A DNA stretch of 64,000 nucleotides from Soonwooa sp032062245 (lineage in GTDB: Bacteria; Bacteroidota; Bacteroidia; Flavobacteriales; Weeksellaceae). A program made the translations under genes and the position numbers. The notes beneath the pieces are model-generated. The model made no database searches, was not told where the DNA came from, and saw nothing but the letters and a program-made list of their open reading frames with translations. Location: the NCBI RefSeq assembly GCF_032062245.1, contig NZ_DAMBQF010000008.1, positions 44,017-108,016 of the forward strand. Reading direction: 5' to 3'. Every line of letters begins with the position of its first letter. The stretch's first letter is position 1. Shown here piece by piece: positions 1 through 8,443 of this stretch.

Positions 1-171
1 TATTTTATACGAATCTGAGTTTAAGAAATAAAGTAACTGTTTTTCGTTATCTATCTTTGATGCTTTTTCCAAGAATTTGGTTTCTATGGACATGTTTTTT
101 TCATCGTGCTCAGCTTTTATTTGAACAAAACAAAATAGGAAGCAAGCAAAAAAGCAGTAGATTTTTACCAT
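1..171 (-). CDS. Exported protein, N-terminal part only (cut by window edge)
   Basis: An open frame of 57 codons starts at an ATG at 171 and runs off the left edge of the window. The start MVKIYCFFACFLFCF followed by VQIKA is a clear signal peptide, so the product is exported. The visible mature part (about 37 residues, charged, helix-like) matches no family I can name. A perfect TATATTTG box lies on the same strand only 5 bases upstream of the ATG, which supports the start and suggests a very short or absent 5' leader. It might be a TPR protein like those at 10-12.7 kb, but that is a guess. Confidence 0.6.
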   Translation of the reverse strand, partial: MVKIYCFFACFLFCFVQIKAEHDEKNMSIETKFLEKASKIDNEKQLLYFLNSDSYKI

Positions 172-176
172 GTTGA

Positions 177-184
177 CAAATATA
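177..184 (-). promoter_or_regulatory. -7 promoter box TATATTTG of the left-edge gene
   Basis: It matches the Bacteroidota -7 consensus TAnnTTTG exactly. It ends 5 bases before the ATG at 171, so transcription would begin at or next to the start codon. I see no clear TTTG -33 element at the usual 19-base spacing. Confidence 0.5.
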
Positions 185-265
185 TTTAAAAAATAGCATT
201 TTTTTTTATTTTATTTTCAATTTGTAAATAGTTGATAATCAGTATTGCTTATTTGTAAAATAATT

Positions 266-287
266 TGTCCACCCCAATGTCCACCCC
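266..287. repeat. Two 10-bp direct repeats, period 12
   Basis: The sequence tgtccacccc occurs at 266-275 and again at 278-287. It lies in the 274-base gene-free stretch between the left-edge gene and recF and is G/C-rich against an A/T-rich background. It could be a protein-binding or recombination site. No integrase gene is in view. Confidence 0.5.
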
Positions 288-413
288 TAAATTTTGCATT
301 TTTTGAACATTTTTTGAAATTTTGATAGAAATATTTAGACAAAGACTACTACTAAGCTTTTTTCAATTATCGTGAATGTCTAAATGTGATTAATAACCAT
401 TCTATTATATGCG

Positions 414-445
414 AAATGCCAGAATATATCTGGCATTTTTTATTT
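414..445. terminator. Terminator downstream of recF, possibly bidirectional
   Basis: A perfect 10-bp stem (aaatgccaga at 414-423 with tctggcattt at 429-438) has a 5-base loop. The long T run follows on the plus strand; on the minus strand, where recF ends at 446, only a short T run follows. It may also end an unrecognised plus-strand transcript from the 172-410 gap. Confidence 0.7.
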
Positions 446-1522
446 TTAGATTTCGTAGATGTTGATTGGTTCTTTTATGTCTTTCAAAATACTTTCTGTA
501 CGTTCTTTATGTGTATCTGTAATAAAGATTTGTCCAAAATTTTCTTGATTAACAAGATCAATTAACTGTGTTACACGTTTATCATCTAGTTTATCAAAGA
601 TGTCGTCCAATAAAAGGATGGGTGTTTTATCAGTCAATTCTTTGATACGAATCATTTGTGCAAGTTTTAACGCAACCAAAAAAGTCTTTTGTTGTCCTTG
701 CGATCCTACTTTTTTAATGGGATAATGCATCATTTCAAAAAGCAAGTCATCTTTATGTATGCCTTTGGAAGTGTAAGTTAGCACCCGATCCTTATCTAAA
801 GATTGAGTAAGCAAATCAGAAAAATCTTGTTCTAAGTCCGATTGATAAGTTATAAAAACTTCTTCTTTTCCGCCAGAAATACTTTGATAAAAGTTTTGCA
901 TAACTGGATTAAGAAGTTCAACAAAGTTTTTACGTTTTGCAAATATTTTTTCGCCATGTTTTATCAAAGGCTCATTATAAATCTCGAGGCTATCTTTGTC
1001 GAAATATCTATTTTTTGCGAAGCTTTTTAGAAGCGCATTTCGTTGTTGTAAGGTCTTTTGATATTGTATTAAAGCAAAAAGATAATCGCTATCAGTTTGA
1101 GAAATCATCGCATCTAAAAATTTTCTGCGGCTTTCTCCAGAATCCGAAATTAAATTTTGATCATAAGGCGAAATAATAACGGATGGCAAATAACCAACAT
1201 GATCTGCGAGTCGGTCATAAGATTTGTCATTTTTTTTAATCACTTTCTTACTTTCCTTACTAAGAATTATTTTGAGAATATCTTCTTTCTTCTCATTTTG
1301 AACTTCCGCTTCGATGCTAAAGAAATCGCAATCGTTTTTAACATTGTTAAAATCGGAGTTTCCGAGGAAGCTTTTACCAACAGAAAGATAATACAAAGCG
1401 TCTAGAATATTCGTTTTTCCCACGCCATTATTTCCGACAAAACAATTGATTTGCGCAGAAAGATCTAGCTGTAGATAATCGTGATTTTTAAAATTACGAA
1501 GACTGAGTTTATTAATTCTCAA
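446..1522 (-). CDS. recF: RecF, DNA gap repair and replication protein
   Basis: An SMC-like ATPase that binds DNA at single-strand gaps and helps load RecA with RecO and RecR (recR lies at 44.4 kb). The Walker A motif GNNGVGKTN is near residue 31, the ABC signature-like SQGQQKTF is near residue 275, and the Walker B stretch ILLLDDIFDKLD follows. About 359 residues, normal for RecF. The frame is open back to a TTG at 1558, but a perfect TATCTTTG promoter box lies inside that extension (1545-1552). The family normally starts just before the INKLSLRNFKN stretch, so I place the start at the TTG at 1522 (M-RINKLSL). The next upstream gene on this strand ends about 45 bases away. Confidence 0.95.
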   Translation of the reverse strand: MRINKLSLRNFKNHDYLQLDLSAQINCFVGNNGVGKTNILDALYYLSVGKSFLGNSDFNNVKNDCDFFSIEAEVQNEKKEDILKIILSKESKKVIKKNDKSYDRLADHVGYLPSVIISPYDQNLISDSGESRRKFLDAMISQTDSDYLFALIQYQKTLQQRNALLKSFAKNRYFDKDSLEIYNEPLIKHGEKIFAKRKNFVELLNPVMQNFYQSISGGKEEVFITYQSDLEQDFSDLLTQSLDKDRVLTYTSKGIHKDDLLFEMMHYPIKKVGSQGQQKTFLVALKLAQMIRIKELTDKTPILLLDDIFDKLDDKRVTQLIDLVNQENFGQIFITDTHKERTESILKDIKEPINIYEI

Positions 1523-1544
1523 AATAGAAATTGATTTAGTCCTA

Positions 1545-1552
1545 CAAAGATA
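1545..1552 (-). promoter_or_regulatory. -7 promoter box TATCTTTG of recF
   Basis: A perfect TAnnTTTG match on the recF strand. It predicts a transcript start near 1540, about 18 bases before the TTG start at 1522 and downstream of the longer possible start at 1558. Confidence 0.5.
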
Positions 1553-1567
1553 AGTCAAATCGGATTC

Positions 1568-2335
1568 TTAAAAAAGGAGGTAATATTTAATCGCCAAGTA
1601 AATAATGAGTGGAAGTGCGGAACAACTTTCGATCCAAAAAGAAAAGTAAGCATCAGTTTTGTTTTCAGATGCGAAGAATATCAAAATACAACTTACAAAA
1701 GATGTTAACAATAATGCAATAATGCTATCTATTCTGAAAAATAAAATACTTATGATATTTGCTAGAATAATCAAAAAATAGGCGAGTAATTTTGTGTTTT
1801 TGATACCAATTAATTTCGGGAAAGTGACGACTGTATCGTATTTCATATCGCGAATATCAAAAGGCAAAACAAGTGCGGAGATGAAAAAAAAGCTAAATCC
1901 GATAATTGGCCAATTAACTTCTGGCAATCCTAAGAATCCAAAGGATAAGGCCCAAACTAGTCCAACATAGAAAATTTTGACAAATGGTATGTTACGAATG
2001 GTGTTCGCAAGAAAATTACTGTTGTACAAAAGTCCCAGAACAACTATTAATAACCATTTTAATAAGACAATTTCGTTATGATTTCTGATGATCAGGAGAA
2101 CGCAAATAATACCAGTAAAAAAATTGAATATTAATATTTTTTTAAATATTCGACCTTGCCCTTGGTATTTTGTATAAAGATAACCACTGAAAAATGTTAG
2201 AAAAATGAGGTACAGCTTGGGAAAACGGAATGTATTTTGTTCCAAAAAGAAAAAAGCAGCCAACATTGTTCCCATTAAGGAAACATAAATTTGGCTGTCT
2301 ACAATATATATTTTTGCTAATTTTAAAACTGACAT
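1568..2335 (-). CDS. UbiA-like integral membrane protein, degenerate
   Basis: A 255-residue polytopic membrane protein with seven to nine hydrophobic segments. The motif DIRDMKYD near residue 160 resembles the second Asp-rich motif (DxxDxxxD) of UbiA prenyltransferases, which attach prenyl chains to aromatic or sugar-phosphate acceptors. The first motif (NDxxDxxxD), expected after the second helix, is not seen; that loop reads YTKYQGQGR. Membership in the superfamily is likely but catalysis is doubtful. It lies upstream of recF on the same strand and is divergent from the macroglobulin gene with 60 bases between them. For contrast, the UbiA homologue at 57.6 kb keeps the first motif. Confidence 0.65.
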   Translation of the reverse strand: MSVLKLAKIYIVDSQIYVSLMGTMLAAFFFLEQNTFRFPKLYLIFLTFFSGYLYTKYQGQGRIFKKILIFNFFTGIICVLLIIRNHNEIVLLKWLLIVVLGLLYNSNFLANTIRNIPFVKIFYVGLVWALSFGFLGLPEVNWPIIGFSFFFISALVLPFDIRDMKYDTVVTFPKLIGIKNTKLLAYFLIILANIISILFFRIDSIIALLLTSFVSCILIFFASENKTDAYFSFWIESCSALPLIIYLAIKYYLLF

Positions 2336-2395
2336 TATATTACAAAGTAAACAAAATTGTAGCTTTTGTAATGTGATTTTGATAAATAAAAGTTT

Positions 2396-5300
2396 ATGAA
2401 AAAACTCATTCCTACTTTAGGATTGTTGTTATTGACTAGTTTTTCGGCTCCAGTTTTTGGACAGAATTACTACGAGCAACAATGGAAAATCATTAAAGAA
2501 CAGGCGAAGAAAGGAAACTTTAAGTCCAACCAAACGATTTTTCAAAATATTCAAAAACAAGCCATGAAAGATAAAAATCTACCAGAGTTAATTAAAGCCC
2601 TGAAAGGTGATTTTAGCATTGTTAAAACCATTTTTGACGATACCGAAAATGATAATGCCAGTCGTTTTTTTAAAAAAATTGAAGAAACAAAAAATTCTTT
2701 TTCTGGTAAGGAAGATTTGGTTTTGGAGGTTTTGAAAGCCGAATTTATCAAGGATTATTACGATTCTGTACAATGGAAAATTAGAAGTCGTACCAATGTT
2801 GACAATCAAGATGTTTCTCAGATTGAGACTTGGACTAATCTCGGTTTCAAAAACTATTTATTAAAAAAATATCAACTGGTTTTTGACAAAAAAGAAGAAC
2901 TTAAATCGATTAATTTAAGTTCCTATAAAAGTATTTTTAATGGCGCTTATGATGAAGAATATTTTCCGACGATGTTAGATTGGGCGTCGACGCAATATGT
3001 TCGATTTTTAAATGATTCTAACTTGTTTACTAAGAATGAATTAGACGCGAATCAACCAACAATTCTTCAAGTTTATGATGATTTAATAACGACAAATTCT
3101 GGGAATGCAAAATTGTATTTTAAGTCTGAAAAATTAGCTTATCAAATCCAAAGAAATCCTAATGATAAAAGCTTAAAAAAGCAATGGCAAGTCTTGTATA
3201 ATGATGCGACAGAAGGCGATTACAAAGTGCTGATTGCGTCAAATCTTGCCTCGGATTTAATAACAAATAAAAAGCAAAAAGAAGCTTTAGAAATTATTAA
3301 AAATGCAAAATCAAAATACCCAAAATCTGGATTTTTAGGAAATATTCAAAATCTAGAAAACAGCATTATTCAACCTAATGCTAATCTTTATCTTGAGCCG
3401 ACAAGTTTAGCTAACAAACCATTTCAGGTCGTTGTTGAAGCTAAAAATGTGAAAAACATTCAGTTGAAAATTTATCAAGTTAAAGACGATATTTTAGGAT
3501 TTTTAAGTTTTGTTTCTGATCCATATAATTCGAAGTTTTCAAGTGTTAAAAAAACATTAGTGAAAACTGAAAATTTTGAAGTTCCAACAAAAGAAGATTT
3601 TCAAACCCATAAAACATCATTTGAGGTTAAAGCGCTTCCTGCAGGAATCTATATGCTGGAATATTTGGTCGATGGCGACAATCCAATTAATTATTATGGC
3701 AATTATTTTTTAGTGTCTGCCGCAAAGTCGATTTATAAAAATATTTCCAATAAAAATCAAGATAATTCGGAGTTGTTGTGGATTAATTCTGATAACGGAA
3801 GTTTAATAAAAAATCCAAGTTTAAAGGTTTTCGAATATCTTCCGAATGCAAAATCTATATCTAACAATGTGGTGACGATTAACAAAGATTCGAGCTTTCA
3901 ATTGCCGATTACCACAAAGAAATTTTACTATCGTTATCATCTTTTACAAGATACCAAAACTGGTGACGTTGAGTTGAGACAAACTTATGGTTCTAATAAT
4001 GATTATCGCGAAGAAAATAAAACTAGAAAAGATTATCGAGCACAGATTTTCCTTGACAGACAAATCTATCGCCCAGGACAAATCGTTTATTTCAAAGTCA
4101 TAAATACAAAGCTAGAGGCTAATAAAGAATCTGTTGTAGCAAAGCTTTCGCAAGAAATTGTTTTGGAAGATGCGAATGGCGAAGAAATCGCAAAGCAAAC
4201 TTTTACAACTAACGAATTTGGTTCATACAACGGAAGTTTTACGCTTCCAAAGTCAAAACTTAACGGAAATTTCAGTTTAGTAATTGATGATGAAAAGTTA
4301 GTTATTTCTGAACAAAAAGATTTCTTGGTCGAAGAATACAAACGTCCAACTTTCGAATTGAATTTTGAACCCATAAAAGATGAATATAAATATGGTCAAA
4401 AGATTGAATTAAAAGGAAAAGCGACGATGTTTTCAGGCGTTCCGTTGTCTAATTCTAATATTCAGTATGCGATTAAAAAACAAAATATCCGTTGGCGATA
4501 TTTTTCTTGGTATCCAAGAATTTATGACAATGAAAATTCGATTTTGGGAGAAACTAAAACCAATGACAAGGGCGAATTCACAATTGTTTTAGATTTAAAA
4601 AAGGACGAAAAACTAGAAGGTGTCCAAGTTGATCAATACAACATTAATGCAAGTGCAACGGATATTGCCGGTGAAACGCAATCTGCAGATACGAGCTTAA
4701 CAGTGTCTTCCGTTTCTCATTATATTGATGTAACGCCGCTTAAAGACCAATTTTCGGATGATGATGTTAAGTTGAATGTTGAAACGAAAAACTATAACCA
4801 TCAAAATCTTAAAAAAACTTATCATGCAAAATTGACGAAGTTGGAAGAGCCGCAACGCGTTTTCAGAAGTCAGTTTAAAGATCAAATTCAGGATTTGCCG
4901 AAACTATCAAAATCAGAATTTATAAATCTTTTCCCGAATGATCGATTTGATAAAAATGATCTTCCGAAAAATTGGAATGCAGAACGAGTTTTGTTTGACA
5001 AAACCGCGCAAGATTCGGTCTTTAACATTGGTAAATTAAATGCTGGTTACTACCGATTAGACTTTTATAATATCGAAGGCAAAGACAGTATCAAAACTAG
5101 TCAGGATTTTCAAGTTTGGAGTAAATCGAGTTTGGATGCAAAACAAAAAACTTTCCTTAACACAAGTTTTGACAAGAAAGAATATAAAGTTGGAGAAACG
5201 GCTAATCTGATGATTTATTCGGCGGTTCCAGATGCAATTGCTAATATTTATATTCAAAATGGTGATGGGAATACTGTTTTTGAAAGAAAAGATTTGAAAA

Positions 5301-8284
5301 ATGGTTTCCTAAATTATCCAATTAAAATTTTTGAAAAATCGGAAGTTCTAAATGTGCAAGTTGTTTTAGCAGGTTTTAATGATGTTCAAACTGAAACTTT
5401 GTATGTTCCGATAAAAGGAAAAGATAATGCCTTAAAAATTGAAACCACAACTTTCCGTGATAAGTTACAACCAAATTCTAAGGAAAAATGGACGTTGAAA
5501 GTGTCAGGCGCAGAAAACGAAAAAGTGATGGCTGAGGTTTTGGCGAATATGTACGACATGTCTTTGGATAAATTTGTAGCTAACAGATATTCATTTAATA
5601 ATATATTTTATAGAAGTGATATCATCAATGATTATCAAATTAGTACTGTTTTGAAGCAATTGTATTATAATAAACGACTTAAATATTCAAATACTAAAAA
5701 CGTTCGTGAGCCGCAATTTAATTGGATGCAACCACATTTTGTAAGTCACTCTTTATCGCTAGAAGGAAGAGCTGCAGGGATTGAAATAGCATCTCCTGCT
5801 CCAGTAGCAAACAAAATAATGATTCGTGGTGTAGCTTCTATAAAAGAGTCAGATAGTTATTCAGTTGTAGATAGCGTAGCGACGAAAATGGAGTTTAATC
5901 CTAATGCAAGTGGGAGTATTGAAAACAAAGAACTTGAAAACATCAAAGTACGTGAGAATCTTAACGAAACAGCATTTTTCTATCCAAATTTAGTAACCGC
6001 TGACAAAGGCAACGTAAGTTTCGAATTTATAACGCCTGAAGCTTTGACTAAATGGAAATTGATGTTGCTCGCGCATACTAAAGATGCAAAATCTGCTTAT
6101 TTGGAAAAAACGGTGGTAACGCAAAAAGACTTTTCGGTGACGCCAAATTATCCTCGATTCTTACGAGAAGGTGATGTGTTGACATTCCAAACAAAAATCA
6201 ACAGTTTGGTATCAAAAGCTTTGACTGTTTATGCAAAACTTCAGATTTTGGATGCATTTACCAATGAAGATATTTCGGAGAAGTTTAAACTAAGCAATTT
6301 GACGCAAGTTGCTGGTTATAATGTAGAACAAGCTTTTAGTTTAAAAGAAAATTCGAGTACAGCTTTGTCTTGGACTTTGACGACACCGAAAGATGTTTCC
6401 TCGATTATCATAAAAGTTGTTGCGAAAGCTGGCGAATATTCCGACGGCGAACAAAAGGCTGTTGCAGTGCTTCCAAACAGAATGTTGGTGACAGATGCGA
6501 CACCGATTTTTGTAAAAGAAGGCGAAACTAAAACTTTTGAAATTGAGAATTTAATTAATAATAATTCAACAACAGTTTCTAATGTCAGAAATACTTTGGA
6601 GCTGACGACCAATCCTATTTGGGAAGTGATGTTTGCTTTGCCAAGTCTTAAAAACGAGACCAAAAATTCGGCAGATGTTATCTTTAACAAATGGTTTGCT
6701 GATGTTATCGCTTCTGAAGTTTTCCGTGCTAATCCAAGAATGAAAACGATTTTTGACGAATATCAATCAAAAGGACTTTTAACATCAAACCTTGAAAAAA
6801 ATCAAGAATTAAAACAACTCCTTCTTGACGAAACGCCTTGGATGTTAGAAAGCAAAACAGAAGAAGAACAAATGACGAAATTGGCAAGATTGTTTGACGC
6901 GAACACCATGCGTAATAGCCTTAATGAAGATTGGAAAACGTTGTTACAATTGCAAAATCCAGATGGCGGATTTAGTTGGTATCCTGGCTATCCAAGTTCT
7001 TACTATTCGTCTTTGTATATTTTGAAAAATTTAGGAAAAATCAATCTATGGCTGAAAGATCATGTTAAAGATTATCAGTCGGATTCTCAAAAACAAATGA
7101 TTACTAAGCTTATCGCGTTTGTTGATAGTAATATTAATAAGTATTGGGATGTTCGCAAAGAAAACCCTTGGAGCAATGCTTCTTTAGAATATCTGGATGC
7201 AAGACATTATTGGGAGAAAGATTATCCATTGACAGCTAATCCAAAAGCTTTGAAAACTCTTGTTATTAAAAAAGCAAAAACGGCGAAGATTGATGATTTT
7301 ACATTCTTTGGATTGCATAGAGCGGCGATGTTGTTTGACCAATATGGATTAAAAGATGTGTCTACAAAATTGATGACTTATCTTAAAGAAACGTCTACAA
7401 ATTCTAAAACGCAAGGTGTCTACTGGAAACAAAATCTTAATGATTGGGGTTGGTATTCTTCAAAAGTTGTGAATCATGCAGGCGCTTTGGAAGCTTTTAA
7501 TACTTTGAAACCAAATGATATTCAGTTTATAGAAGATTTGAAAATTTGGTTAATTACTCAAAAAGAAGTTAACTCATGGGGAACTTCGAGAAGTACAGCT
7601 GAGGTTATTTTTACGATTTTAAACTCTGGTAAATCTTGGACAACGCCAGAAAGTGATAAAGCAACAATTGTTTGGGGAAATAAAGATATGAGTCAAGCGC
7701 AACAAAAAGCGACTGGTTATATCAAAATGAGCGAAACTTCTTCTAATGTTGATAAATTTTTAGGAAAAGTAACAGTAACAAAAACGGGTGCTGGAATTGT
7801 ACAAGGAGGATTGTTCTGGCAATATTATGAGGATTTGGATAAAATAAAATCTTCTGAAAGTTATATCTCTATTAAAAAAGAATATTTCAGAAAAATTAAA
7901 ACTGAAAATGGTGAAGAATTAAAACCAATTACTGTAAATACGCCATTAAAAGTTGGTGATAAAATTACGGTGAGAATGATTCTTAACACCGACCGAAATA
8001 TGGAATATGTTCAGTTGAAGGATATGCGCGCTGCGGGAACGGAGCCTTTGGATGTTATCTCTGGTTATCAATGGAAAAATAATCTTGGCTATTATCAATC
8101 GACAAAAGATGCGTCAACTAATTTCTATATCGAATATATGCCGAAAGGAAAATATGTTTTTGAATATGATTTGGTGGCAAATGCTTCTGGTGTTTTTTCA
8201 ACAGGGATTTCAACTTTGCAAAACTATTACGCACCTCAAATGAACAGCCATACAGCAGGTTCTAAAATGGAAATTAAGGAATAG
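2396..8284 (+). CDS. Bacterial alpha-2-macroglobulin family protein
   Basis: A 1962-residue exported protein. The signal peptide ends near residue 23 (PVFG-QN) with no lipobox Cys, so it is not a lipoprotein. An MG2-type domain (DRQIYRPGQIVYFKV) lies near residue 555, the A2M core (FITPEALTKWKLMLLAHT) near 1210, and the helical domain with the LQNPDGGFSWYPG motif near 1520. Bacterial macroglobulins are thought to trap proteases or act in envelope defence. No CxEQ thioester motif is visible where it would lie (around residues 1400-1440), so covalent trapping is unlikely. No penicillin-binding partner gene is adjacent. It is followed by heptamer repeats and a strong terminator. Confidence 0.92.
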   Translation: MKKLIPTLGLLLLTSFSAPVFGQNYYEQQWKIIKEQAKKGNFKSNQTIFQNIQKQAMKDKNLPELIKALKGDFSIVKTIFDDTENDNASRFFKKIEETKNSFSGKEDLVLEVLKAEFIKDYYDSVQWKIRSRTNVDNQDVSQIETWTNLGFKNYLLKKYQLVFDKKEELKSINLSSYKSIFNGAYDEEYFPTMLDWASTQYVRFLNDSNLFTKNELDANQPTILQVYDDLITTNSGNAKLYFKSEKLAYQIQRNPNDKSLKKQWQVLYNDATEGDYKVLIASNLASDLITNKKQKEALEIIKNAKSKYPKSGFLGNIQNLENSIIQPNANLYLEPTSLANKPFQVVVEAKNVKNIQLKIYQVKDDILGFLSFVSDPYNSKFSSVKKTLVKTENFEVPTKEDFQTHKTSFEVKALPAGIYMLEYLVDGDNPINYYGNYFLVSAAKSIYKNISNKNQDNSELLWINSDNGSLIKNPSLKVFEYLPNAKSISNNVVTINKDSSFQLPITTKKFYYRYHLLQDTKTGDVELRQTYGSNNDYREENKTRKDYRAQIFLDRQIYRPGQIVYFKVINTKLEANKESVVAKLSQEIVLEDANGEEIAKQTFTTNEFGSYNGSFTLPKSKLNGNFSLVIDDEKLVISEQKDFLVEEYKRPTFELNFEPIKDEYKYGQKIELKGKATMFSGVPLSNSNIQYAIKKQNIRWRYFSWYPRIYDNENSILGETKTNDKGEFTIVLDLKKDEKLEGVQVDQYNINASATDIAGETQSADTSLTVSSVSHYIDVTPLKDQFSDDDVKLNVETKNYNHQNLKKTYHAKLTKLEEPQRVFRSQFKDQIQDLPKLSKSEFINLFPNDRFDKNDLPKNWNAERVLFDKTAQDSVFNIGKLNAGYYRLDFYNIEGKDSIKTSQDFQVWSKSSLDAKQKTFLNTSFDKKEYKVGETANLMIYSAVPDAIANIYIQNGDGNTVFERKDLKNGFLNYPIKIFEKSEVLNVQVVLAGFNDVQTETLYVPIKGKDNALKIETTTFRDKLQPNSKEKWTLKVSGAENEKVMAEVLANMYDMSLDKFVANRYSFNNIFYRSDIINDYQISTVLKQLYYNKRLKYSNTKNVREPQFNWMQPHFVSHSLSLEGRAAGIEIASPAPVANKIMIRGVASIKESDSYSVVDSVATKMEFNPNASGSIENKELENIKVRENLNETAFFYPNLVTADKGNVSFEFITPEALTKWKLMLLAHTKDAKSAYLEKTVVTQKDFSVTPNYPRFLREGDVLTFQTKINSLVSKALTVYAKLQILDAFTNEDISEKFKLSNLTQVAGYNVEQAFSLKENSSTALSWTLTTPKDVSSIIIKVVAKAGEYSDGEQKAVAVLPNRMLVTDATPIFVKEGETKTFEIENLINNNSTTVSNVRNTLELTTNPIWEVMFALPSLKNETKNSADVIFNKWFADVIASEVFRANPRMKTIFDEYQSKGLLTSNLEKNQELKQLLLDETPWMLESKTEEEQMTKLARLFDANTMRNSLNEDWKTLLQLQNPDGGFSWYPGYPSSYYSSLYILKNLGKINLWLKDHVKDYQSDSQKQMITKLIAFVDSNINKYWDVRKENPWSNASLEYLDARHYWEKDYPLTANPKALKTLVIKKAKTAKIDDFTFFGLHRAAMLFDQYGLKDVSTKLMTYLKETSTNSKTQGVYWKQNLNDWGWYSSKVVNHAGALEAFNTLKPNDIQFIEDLKIWLITQKEVNSWGTSRSTAEVIFTILNSGKSWTTPESDKATIVWGNKDMSQAQQKATGYIKMSETSSNVDKFLGKVTVTKTGAGIVQGGLFWQYYEDLDKIKSSESYISIKKEYFRKIKTENGEELKPITVNTPLKVGDKITVRMILNTDRNMEYVQLKDMRAAGTEPLDVISGYQWKNNLGYYQSTKDASTNFYIEYMPKGKYVFEYDLVANASGVFSTGISTLQNYYAPQMNSHTAGSKMEIKE

Positions 8285-8295
8285 GTTTTTGATTT

Positions 8296-8370
8296 ATGAA
8301 TTATGAATTATGAATTAATTTTGCTAAACGCTAAACGCTAAACGCTAAACGCTAAACGCTAAACGCTAAA
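8296..8370. repeat. Two abutting heptanucleotide tandem arrays
   Basis: Three copies of atgaatt (8296-8316) are followed by nearly seven copies of gctaaac (8323-8370). Both have a 7-bp period. They lie in the 3' untranslated region of the macroglobulin gene, just before its terminator. No reading frame covers them. Confidence 0.95.
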
Positions 8371-8377
8371 AAAAAGC

Positions 8378-8415
8378 AAATGAGCGACGGATTAATCCGT
8401 CGCTCATTTTTTTAT
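8378..8415. terminator. Bidirectional terminator between macroglobulin gene and HAF pseudogene
   Basis: A near-perfect 15-bp palindromic stem (8378-8392 with 8395-8409, GC-rich core gagcgacgg) has T runs on both strands. It is placed to end the plus-strand macroglobulin transcript and the convergent pseudogene. Confidence 0.9.
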
Positions 8416-8443
8416 AACCTAAACTTAAAAAATATGATTTAAC

